Shown here: piece by piece, positions 8,819 to 15,854 of the stretch
Position numbering within the stretch: position 1 is the stretch's first letter
Layout of the letters: each line of letters starts with the position of its first letter
NCBI GenBank assembly: GCA_023382535.1
Contig: JAHDWA010000012.1
Coordinates: 62,001 to 126,000, forward strand
Source of the DNA: Anaerolineae bacterium
Lineage (GTDB): Bacteria; Chloroflexota; Anaerolineae; 4572-78; J111
Reading direction: 5' to 3'
Length of the DNA stretch: 64,000 nt
The notes under the pieces: generated by a model
Databases searched by the model: none
What the model saw: the letters and a program-made list of their open reading frames with translations, nothing else
What the model was told of the DNA's origin: nothing
Made by a program: the position numbers and the translations under genes

Positions 8819-9421
8819 TTGAGAGAAATAGCTCTGCATCTACTGGATATAGCCGAAAATGGGGTGAAGGCTGGGGCTAGCCTGATCGAAATCACCGTTG
8901 AAGAGGACTTGCCGAATGATCGCCTCAAAGTAGCAGTTGAGGACAATGGGCAGGGGATGGATGACCAACTGCTGGCGCGAGTCACTGATCCGTTTGTAAC
9001 CAGCCGAACCACTCGTAAAGTTGGTTTAGGTCTACCTCTTCTCAAAGCGGCAGCCGAAGCGTGCCGGGGCCATCTGCTTATTACCTCAAAGCCAGGCCAG
9101 GGCACACGTTTAGACGTCGAGTTTCAACGAAGTCATATTGACCGGATGCCTCTCGGTGATCTGGTAGGAACCTGGTTGATCCTTGTTGTCGGTTTTCCAA
9201 AAGTACACTGGATGTTTCATTACCGAGCCGAAACTCAAGTGGGCCAGGCCGGCGCACAATTTACCTTTGACGATGAACCTATAAAACGAGAGTTGGAAGA
9301 TGTACCATTAACTGATCCTTCAGTTTTAGCCTTCGTAAGAGAATTATTGGAAGAAGGTGTCAGGAGGGTACAACAGGCCATCACTCAAAGCGAAGTAAAC
9401 CCTTTAATCTTACCCAACTAA
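8819..9421 (+). CDS. Stand-alone GHKL-type ATP-binding protein of the accessory cluster
   Basis: A 200-residue protein beginning MREIALHLLDIAENGV, with a histidine-kinase-like ATPase fold: N-box in LDIAENGVKAG, G1 motif DNGQGM near residue 45, and G2 loop TRKVGLGLPL near 65. There is no phosphoacceptor histidine domain, sensor domain or membrane segment, so it is not a complete sensor kinase. The start is TTG, supported by the family N-terminus. It sits between nuoE and the ferredoxin gene. The C-terminal half (about residues 110-200) has no motif I recognise. Function unknown. Confidence 0.78.
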   Translation: MREIALHLLDIAENGVKAGASLIEITVEEDLPNDRLKVAVEDNGQGMDDQLLARVTDPFVTSRTTRKVGLGLPLLKAAAEACRGHLLITSKPGQGTRLDVEFQRSHIDRMPLGDLVGTWLILVVGFPKVHWMFHYRAETQVGQAGAQFTFDDEPIKRELEDVPLTDPSVLAFVRELLEEGVRRVQQAITQSEVNPLILPN

Positions 9422-9442
9422 TGATCTGGAGGAGGTAACACA

Positions 9443-9811
9443 ATGACTCAAGTCAAATCACTTGAAGAACTGAAGCGGTTAAAAGAAGCGGCCCTCGAAA
9501 AGCGTAAGGCCAAAGTTACGACCGGACAGGCTCATATTGTTGTCGGGATGGGAACTTGTGGGATCGCCGCTGGAGCCAGGGAGACGATGAAAGCTATCCT
9601 TGATTTTATCGAGGAGGAGAGACTGAGCGACGTCATAGTTACCCAAACAGGCTGCATTGGGCTGTGCGAATGGGAGCCAATTGTTGAAGTAACAAGCGGG
9701 GGGAGTCCTAAGGTTACTTATGGTAAAGTCTCAGCGGAGAAAGCCAGACAAATCATGAAGAAACATGTCATGGATGGTATGGCTGTCTCTGAATTTGTAA
9801 TACCGGCTTAA
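9443..9811 (+). CDS. Thioredoxin-like [2Fe-2S] ferredoxin
   Basis: 122 residues with a short charged N-terminal helix and a thioredoxin-like [2Fe-2S] domain. Only three canonical cluster cysteines are obvious: GMGTCGIAAGA near residue 35, and TGCIGLCEWEP near 73. It resembles the N-terminal domain of HydB/NuoF proteins as a separate gene. The adjacent NuoF fusion has a damaged version of that domain, so this protein may supply the missing cluster. A clear GGAGG lies before the ATG. Confidence 0.82.
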   Translation: MTQVKSLEELKRLKEAALEKRKAKVTTGQAHIVVGMGTCGIAAGARETMKAILDFIEEERLSDVIVTQTGCIGLCEWEPIVEVTSGGSPKVTYGKVSAEKARQIMKKHVMDGMAVSEFVIPA

Positions 9812-9841
9812 ACAAAGATATCCAACAATAAGGGACATGCG

Positions 9842-12800
9842 ATGAAGTATTACCGATCTCACATTTTGGTTTGCGTTGACCCCGAGTGTTTGACTAAAGG
9901 CGCCCATGCTATCCGCCATGCTCTGGAAAAGGAACTGGCAGCTCAGGGATTGAATGAGGAAATTCAGGTTCTTGAAACCTCGCGCCTTGGCGGGTGCGCC
10001 AGCGGCCCGGAGATCATGGTCTATCCCGATGAGGTTCATTATTCCGGGTTAACTGTTGATGACATCCCCCATCTGGTAAAAGAGCATTTTCTAAAAGGGC
10101 GTGTTGTTGACAAGTTATTTGCTCCATTGCAAGAACAACTCGATGAGGAATTAGGGCCGCCTAAACCTAAAGAGGTGCGGGTGGTTCTGCGCAACTGCGG
10201 TCAGATTGACCCGGAGAACATCGAGGATTACATTGCCGAAGATGGCTACCAGGCTCTGGGTAAAGCATTAAGCAGCATGACCCCGGAGCAGGTTATCGAG
10301 GAGATTTTAGCCTCTGGGTTGAGGGGCCGGGGCGGCGCGGGTTTCCCAACCGGCAAAAAGTGGCAGTTTTGCCGGAATGCTCCAGGCAGTCCCAAATACC
10401 TCATCTGTAACGCCGACGAAGGAGACCCTGGGGCCTTTATGAATCGGCGGGTGCTCGAAGGGGATCCTCATTCGGTCATTGAGGGGATGATTATTGCGGC
10501 TTATGCTATCGGGTCCAGCCAGGGCTATATCTATTGCCGGGCGGAGTATCCGGTGGCCGTGCGGACATTGAATATTGCCATCAAGCAGGCACGGGCCTTT
10601 GGCTTGCTGGGGGAGAATATTCTAGGCAGCGGTTTTTCCTTTGACCTGGAAGTGCGGATGGGGGCTGGAGCTTTTGTCTGCGGCGAGGAAACTGCCTTAA
10701 TGGCTTCAATTGAGGGTAAACGGGGTGAGCCGCGTCCGCGTCCTCCTTTCCCGGCCGTGCAGGGGTTATGGGGCAAGCCAACTAACATCAATAATGTTGA
10801 GACTTACGCCAATGTGCCGCAAATTATTTTACGTGGGCCGGCATGGTTTGCCAGCATGGGCACCGAGAAAAGTAAGGGTACCAAAACTTTTGCCATTGCC
10901 GGGGATGTGAAATACAGCGGCCTGATTGAGGTGCCGCTCGGTATCACCCTGCGGGAGGTTATTTACGATGTTGGGGGGGGAATTAAAGACGATAAGCGTT
11001 TTAAGGCGGTGCAGACAGGTGGCCCGATGGGGGGCTGTCTCCCGGTCGAATATCTAAACATGGCGGTGGATTACGAGTCCTTAACCGCTGCTGGCTCCAT
11101 CATGGGGTCGGGTGGCATGATTGTGATGGATGAAGATACCTGTATGGTAGATATTGCCCGCTTCTTTATGGAATTTACCCAGGATGAAAGTTGTGGTAAG
11201 TGTACGCCCTGCCGAGTTGGCACCAAGCGTATCCTGGAAATTCTGGAGCGTATCTGTACCGGCCAGGGCAAAGACGGCGATATCGAAACGTTAGAGATGC
11301 TCTGCCGACAAATTAAGAGCACCAGCCTGTGTGGTCTGGGGCAGGGTGCGCCCAATCCTGTTGAAAGTACCTTAAAACATTTTCGGGCTGAATATGAAGC
11401 GCACATTTATGAAAAGCGCTGCCCGGCTGGGGTTTGCCAAACGCTGGTACGAGCGCCCTGTGTTAATGAATGTCCGGCGGGAGTAGATAGTCCGGCCTAT
11501 CTGGCTTTGGTTACTCAGGGACGCTATACGGAAGGTCTAGCGATCCATCGGGAAGCCAACCCCTTTGCCCTGGTCTGCGGTCGAGTCTGTCCGGCTTTCT
11601 GTGAGCACAAATGCCGGCGGGGGCGGGTTGATCAACCCATCGCCATTCGGCTGGTCAAGCGGTTTATGGCCGACCGATTTTACGCTGAGGAATGGACGCC
11701 AACGCAATTGGCTCCACCCAAGGATAAAAAGATAGCCGTGGTCGGGGCTGGGCCGGCCGGTTTGACCGCTGCACTGGACCTCAGCCGGCAGGGTTATACG
11801 GTTAACATCTTCGAGAAAATGCTTCAGCCCGGCGGCATGATGACTTATGGCATCCCCTCCTACCGCCTGCCGCGTGAACCGCTCTTTGCCGAGATCAATC
11901 ACATTCGTCGAGCCGGGGTAGACATCCGTTGTAATCAGGAGTTGGGACGCGATTTTACCCTTGAGTCGCTCAAAGAAGATGGCTATGTCGCGACTATCCT
12001 GGCCTTGGGAGCGCACAAAAGCCAGCGTCTGGCTATTCCCGGCGAGGATAAAATGGGGGTTTATCACGGCGTCAAGTTCCTGCGGGATATTGCCATGAAC
12101 AGATCGCCCAATGTGGACGGCCAGCGGGTGGTGATCGTCGGCGGGGGTGATGTAGCTATCGACTCGGCCCGCTCAGCCTGGCGGCTGGGAGCCGCAGAAG
12201 TGCATGTGGTTTACCGGCGTGAAGAGGCGGATATGCCAGCCCACCGTGAGGAAATCGAGGCAGCTAAAGAAGAAGGTGTCCAGTTCCATTTCCTGACTAA
12301 CCCCATGGCGGTTCTGGGCTATGCTACGGTGACCGGTATCCGGCTGCAACGCCAAACTTTGGGTGAGTTTGATAGCAGCGGCCGGCGGCGGCCCAAGCTC
12401 ATCGCCCGTTCCGAGTTCGACCTGGCCTGTGACATCATTATTCCGGCCATTGGCCAAACAACCGATTTTGACTGGATGCAGGACAACAGCATCGAGACGG
12501 TGCGGGTGTCTACTTTTAAGGTTGGTCAAGCTCTGGAGACGACCCTGCCCGGTGTCTTTGCTGCGGGTGATGCGGTGTTAGGGCCGGCGTCAGTTATCCA
12601 TGCGGTGGCGCAGGGCCATAAGGTTGCTCTGGCGGTAGAGCAGTGGTTGACGACCGGCAAGTTGGAACGAACCGTTTACAAATCCAGGCGGCACGATATT
12701 CCGTTGTATGTCAACCTTGCAAATTACGCTCAATCTCTTCGCCCGGTGCCGCGGGCACTGCCTTCAGAGTGGCGTAGTTGGAGCGGTTTCACCGAAATTG

Positions 12801-12910
12801 AGATGGGTTTTGATGAGACAATGGCTCAAGAAGAAGCCAAGCGTTGCCTGCGCTGTGATTTAGAATGGCTGGAGCGCATTGGCGAGCCAATCCCACAGCC
12901 GGAAAAGTAA
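9842..12910 (+). CDS. NuoF-GltD fusion: FMN NADH-dehydrogenase subunit joined to an FAD NAD(P)H oxidoreductase
   Basis: Domains in order are: a degenerate thioredoxin-like ferredoxin domain (residues about 1-100); a NuoF core with [16 protein letters not shown] near 160 and [4Fe-4S] motif ESCGKCTPCRVGTKR near 445; a GltD-type iron-sulfur domain (CVNECPAGVDSP, then CGRVCPAFCEHKCRRG, about 530-600); and a pyridine-nucleotide oxidoreductase domain with FAD motif VVGAGPAGLTAALDL, NAD(P) motif VVIVGGGDVAIDSA and closing motif GVFAAGDAVLGPA. It joins two flavin sites to several clusters, the architecture expected of an electron-confurcating or transhydrogenase-like enzyme related to HydB and NfnB. 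That role is inferred. No frameshift is seen, so the fusion appears real. Confidence 0.9.
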   Translation: MKYYRSHILVCVDPECLTKGAHAIRHALEKELAAQGLNEEIQVLETSRLGGCASGPEIMVYPDEVHYSGLTVDDIPHLVKEHFLKGRVVDKLFAPLQEQLDEELGPPKPKEVRVVLRNCGQIDPENIEDYIAEDGYQALGKALSSMTPEQVIEEILASGLRGRGGAGFPTGKKWQFCRNAPGSPKYLICNADEGDPGAFMNRRVLEGDPHSVIEGMIIAAYAIGSSQGYIYCRAEYPVAVRTLNIAIKQARAFGLLGENILGSGFSFDLEVRMGAGAFVCGEETALMASIEGKRGEPRPRPPFPAVQGLWGKPTNINNVETYANVPQIILRGPAWFASMGTEKSKGTKTFAIAGDVKYSGLIEVPLGITLREVIYDVGGGIKDDKRFKAVQTGGPMGGCLPVEYLNMAVDYESLTAAGSIMGSGGMIVMDEDTCMVDIARFFMEFTQDESCGKCTPCRVGTKRILEILERICTGQGKDGDIETLEMLCRQIKSTSLCGLGQGAPNPVESTLKHFRAEYEAHIYEKRCPAGVCQTLVRAPCVNECPAGVDSPAYLALVTQGRYTEGLAIHREANPFALVCGRVCPAFCEHKCRRGRVDQPIAIRLVKRFMADRFYAEEWTPTQLAPPKDKKIAVVGAGPAGLTAALDLSRQGYTVNIFEKMLQPGGMMTYGIPSYRLPREPLFAEINHIRRAGVDIRCNQELGRDFTLESLKEDGYVATILALGAHKSQRLAIPGEDKMGVYHGVKFLRDIAMNRSPNVDGQRVVIVGGGDVAIDSARSAWRLGAAEVHVVYRREEADMPAHREEIEAAKEEGVQFHFLTNPMAVLGYATVTGIRLQRQTLGEFDSSGRRRPKLIARSEFDLACDIIIPAIGQTTDFDWMQDNSIETVRVSTFKVGQALETTLPGVFAAGDAVLGPASVIHAVAQGHKVALAVEQWLTTGKLERTVYKSRRHDIPLYVNLANYAQSLRPVPRALPSEWRSWSGFTEIEMGFDETMAQEEAKRCLRCDLEWLERIGEPIPQPEK

Positions 12911-12928
12911 CGGCTTAGAACTCAGGTA

Positions 12929-12967
12929 GCAATCTCGTTTTCGAACTCAGTTTGGAAACGAGGTTGC
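12929..12967. repeat. Imperfect palindrome between the NuoF-GltD and DUF6064 genes
   Basis: The 14-base arms (12929-12942 and 12954-12967) pair with two mismatches that would be G-U wobbles in RNA; the loop is 11 bases. The sequence resembles the palindrome at 36703-36751 (CTCGTTTTCGAACT versus CTTGTTCCCAAACT), which suggests a dispersed element family. Confidence 0.5.
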
Positions 12968-12988
12968 AGAGAAAGTAGCATTGTAAGG

Positions 12989-13651
12989 ATGAAATTACCT
13001 TTTACTATTGAACAGTTTTTCGAAATATTCGCCCAGTATAACCGGGATGTTTGGCCGATGCAGGTGGTGATTTACATCCTGGCCATCGCCGCCCTGGTTT
13101 TGGCCCTCAGAGAAACCAAGTATTCGAACCGAGTGATCAGCACGATTTTGGCATTTTTGTGGTTGTGGATTGGATTGGTCTACCACTTGAGCTATTTCAG
13201 CACAATTAATGGGGCCGCATATGTTTTTGGAGGATTGTTCATCATTCAGGCAGGTCTGTTCTTATTCACCGGTACCCTGAAGCAAAAGTTGTGGTTTCGA
13301 TTTCACCCAAATAATTACGCCATTATCGGCGCACTGTTCATTCTTTATGGTCTGGTAATCTACCCTATGTTAGGCTATGCTTTGGGGCATCGCTATCCTT
13401 ACACCCCAACCTTTGGTTTGCCGTGTCCGACCACTATTTTTACCTTTGGCCTGTTATTGTGGACAGATAAAAGGATTCCCAAGTATCTGCTCATCATCCC
13501 GGTTCTCTGGTCAATCCTCGGCTTATCTGCGGCTCTCCAACTGGGTGTTTGGGCAGATCTGGCGCTCTTCATAACGGGAGTAGCCACGCCGGTTATGCTT
13601 TACTATCGGGATATGCGGGAAGCAGAGCTGGTGCACCGGCCCGGCTTTTAA
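12989..13651 (+). CDS. DUF6064-family integral membrane protein
   Basis: 220 residues starting MKLPFTIEQFFEIFAQYN, a typical opening of the DUF6064 family, followed by about six or seven hydrophobic segments covering most of the protein. The family has no assigned function. There are no cysteine cluster motifs or proton-pump signatures, so it cannot be called a hydrogenase membrane anchor. It lies after the NuoF-GltD fusion and 45 bases before the second nuoE, all in one direction, so co-expression with the hydrogenase genes is likely. Confidence 0.72.
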   Translation: MKLPFTIEQFFEIFAQYNRDVWPMQVVIYILAIAALVLALRETKYSNRVISTILAFLWLWIGLVYHLSYFSTINGAAYVFGGLFIIQAGLFLFTGTLKQKLWFRFHPNNYAIIGALFILYGLVIYPMLGYALGHRYPYTPTFGLPCPTTIFTFGLLLWTDKRIPKYLLIIPVLWSILGLSAALQLGVWADLALFITGVATPVMLYYRDMREAELVHRPGF

Positions 13652-13696
13652 CGACCCGGCTCAAATACGTCGAAAATTCTTACAAGGAGGTAAGAT

Positions 13697-14197
13697 ATGG
13701 CAGTTGAGGGTAACGAAAATCGGTCGAATATCCCTTCCATTGTTCAAGCGGCCATGGCCCGGCATGGAGCTACCGCTGAAGCACTCATTCCAATCCTAAC
13801 TGAAGTGAATCAAAAACTCGGTTACCTGCCGGCTGACGCAATGACCGAGGTCAGCCGGTTGCTGCGGCTACCAAGCAGTCAACTTGTGGCAGTAGCCAGT
13901 TTTTATCGGATGTTGTCTACCAAGCCGCGCGGCAAGCATGTGATCCAGTTTTGCGAAAGTGCACCCTGCCATGTAATGGGCGGCCGGCGGGTCTGGCGGG
14001 TGCTGGGTGAGGAACTGGGTCTCAATCCGGGTGATACCAGTGCTGATGGGCAGTGGACTCTGCTAGCGGCCAGTTGTCCGGGCTTGTGTGGTGTTGGGCC
14101 AGTGATGATGGTGGACGACGACCTCTATGGCAATGTCACGCCGGAGCGCATCCCCGAAATATTAGCCCGATATCGGGAAGTAGTCAAGGAGGCTTGA
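13697..14197 (+). CDS. hoxE: HoxE/NuoE-type [2Fe-2S] subunit of the second hydrogenase
   Basis: A 166-residue thioredoxin-fold subunit with ligand pairs FCESAPCHVMGG near residue 92 and SCPGLCGVGP near 132. A strong AAGGAGGT ribosome-binding site precedes the ATG. It starts the second hydrogenase operon, one base short of abutting the NuoF gene. It is distinct from the NuoE at 8298, so the window encodes three NuoE-type proteins counting the partial one at the left edge. Confidence 0.92.
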   Translation: MAVEGNENRSNIPSIVQAAMARHGATAEALIPILTEVNQKLGYLPADAMTEVSRLLRLPSSQLVAVASFYRMLSTKPRGKHVIQFCESAPCHVMGGRRVWRVLGEELGLNPGDTSADGQWTLLAASCPGLCGVGPVMMVDDDLYGNVTPERIPEILARYREVVKEA

Positions 14198-14198
14198 A

Positions 14199-15842
14199 AT
14201 GAAGACGATCCGATCAATGGTCTTGGTCTCAAGTGATCCTGAGAGTATGGTGCGGGGAGCATCTGCAGTTTATCAAAACTTGCAGGAGCAAATCCGGAAA
14301 TTTGGCCTGCAAGACGAGGTAATGGTGACGATGACCGGCGAGGTTGGCCGGCATGACGCGCTACCGCTCGTCATTGTTTATCCTGAAGCGGTCATTTATG
14401 GACCGGTCAAGCCCGCCGATGTACCGCTATTGGTCGAAGAGCACCTCTACAAAGGCCGGATAGCTGCCGGGCTGCAAGCCACAGCCAAAGAATTATCAGG
14501 ACGGATTGCCTGGTTATCGGCCCGCAAGGGGACGCTGCCGGCAGAGCAAAGGATTGTCTTGCAGCGAGCTGGCTTGATTGACCCCGAGGACATTGAGGAT
14601 TACATCCTGCATGATGGCTATGAGGCGCTCGGCAAAGCCCTGACCCAGATATCGCCCGGTGAAGTGATTGAGGAAGTTATCAACTCAGGGTTGCGAGGCC
14701 GGGGTGGAGCTGGTTTTCCCACCGGTCAGAAATGGCGTATGGTGGCCCAGGTGGATAACTACCCTAAATATATTATTTGCAACGCTGACGAGAGCGAGCC
14801 TGGTACGTTTAAAGATCGCCTGGTGTTGGAAGGGGACCCCCACAGTATCATTGAGGCGATGAGCGTGGCGGCTTATGCTGTCGGCGCTAGAGAAGGGTAT
14901 GTTTATATTCGTGGAGAGTACAAACTGGCTCAGGCCCGGCTAGCCAAAGCCCTAGAGCAGGCCCGTACACTGGGTTTTTTGGGTGAAAATATTTTCGGCA
15001 GCGATTTTAGCTTCGATATTCACGTTCATCCCGGGGCGGGGGCCTACATCTGTGGTGAGGAGACTGCCTTAATTGAATCCATCGAGGGCAAGCGAGGAGA
15101 GCCGCGTGCTCGGCCACCCTACCCGACGACCTCCGGTTTGTGGGGTAAACCCACTGTCGTCAACAATGTAGAAACGCTAGCCAACGTACCGGCCATTATC
15201 CGCAATGGAGCGGCCTGGTTCCGGAGCTTTGGAACCAAGAGCAGTCCTGGCACTAAAGTTTATACTATTTTGGGCAATGTCAACGTGACAGGTCTGATTG
15301 AAGTGCCTATGGGTATTACTTTACGTGAGGTGATCGCCATTTATGCCAAGGGGATGAAGAACGGCGCTACCCTTAAGCTGGCGCAAACCGGCGGCTCCAG
15401 CGGCTCGATCATTCCGGCCAGTTTGCAGGATACACCAATGGATTATGACTCCTACAATCGGGCCGGGGTATCGTTGGGGTCAGGGGCGTTGCTTATTTGC
15501 GATGAAGATACCTGTGTGGTTGATCTGGCCCGGGTTTTGTTGAACTTTTTTGCCGAGGAAAGTTGTGGTAAATGTACACCCTGCCGGGTTGGCGGCCAGC
15601 GTGCCCGCCAGATTTTGACCAACCTGGCCGAAGGTGTTGGCAAATTCAGCGATCTGGACGACCTGGAAAAACTGGCGGCAAACCTGTTCCAGCTATCCAA
15701 CTGCGGCTTGGGACAGACGGCCGGTGTGCCCATTCGTGATATTCTCAGATATTTCCGGGCTGAAGTTGAAGCCCACATTCGCTTGAAAGTTTGTCCATCC
15801 GGCGCGTGTCCCATGAGTGGCCGGCGCATCAGAGTGGTATGA
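14199..15842 (+). CDS. hoxF: HoxF/NuoF NADH-binding subunit of the second hydrogenase, with a cysteine-free N-terminal domain
   Basis: 547 residues. The NuoF core is intact: [16 protein letters not shown] near residue 168, NADESEPGTFKDR near 195 and [4Fe-4S] motif ESCGKCTPCRVGG near 455, with a later Cys in NCGLGQ. The first 85 residues keep the thioredoxin-like ferredoxin length and pattern but have lost all four cluster cysteines, unlike HoxF at 214. The C-terminus ends with a short CPSGACP stretch, resembling the beginning of the ferredoxin extension in the NuoF-GltD protein but cut short. It should still oxidise NADH through FMN. Confidence 0.92.
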   Translation: MKTIRSMVLVSSDPESMVRGASAVYQNLQEQIRKFGLQDEVMVTMTGEVGRHDALPLVIVYPEAVIYGPVKPADVPLLVEEHLYKGRIAAGLQATAKELSGRIAWLSARKGTLPAEQRIVLQRAGLIDPEDIEDYILHDGYEALGKALTQISPGEVIEEVINSGLRGRGGAGFPTGQKWRMVAQVDNYPKYIICNADESEPGTFKDRLVLEGDPHSIIEAMSVAAYAVGAREGYVYIRGEYKLAQARLAKALEQARTLGFLGENIFGSDFSFDIHVHPGAGAYICGEETALIESIEGKRGEPRARPPYPTTSGLWGKPTVVNNVETLANVPAIIRNGAAWFRSFGTKSSPGTKVYTILGNVNVTGLIEVPMGITLREVIAIYAKGMKNGATLKLAQTGGSSGSIIPASLQDTPMDYDSYNRAGVSLGSGALLICDEDTCVVDLARVLLNFFAEESCGKCTPCRVGGQRARQILTNLAEGVGKFSDLDDLEKLAANLFQLSNCGLGQTAGVPIRDILRYFRAEVEAHIRLKVCPSGACPMSGRRIRVV

Positions 15843-15854
15843 AGGAGCAAACAT

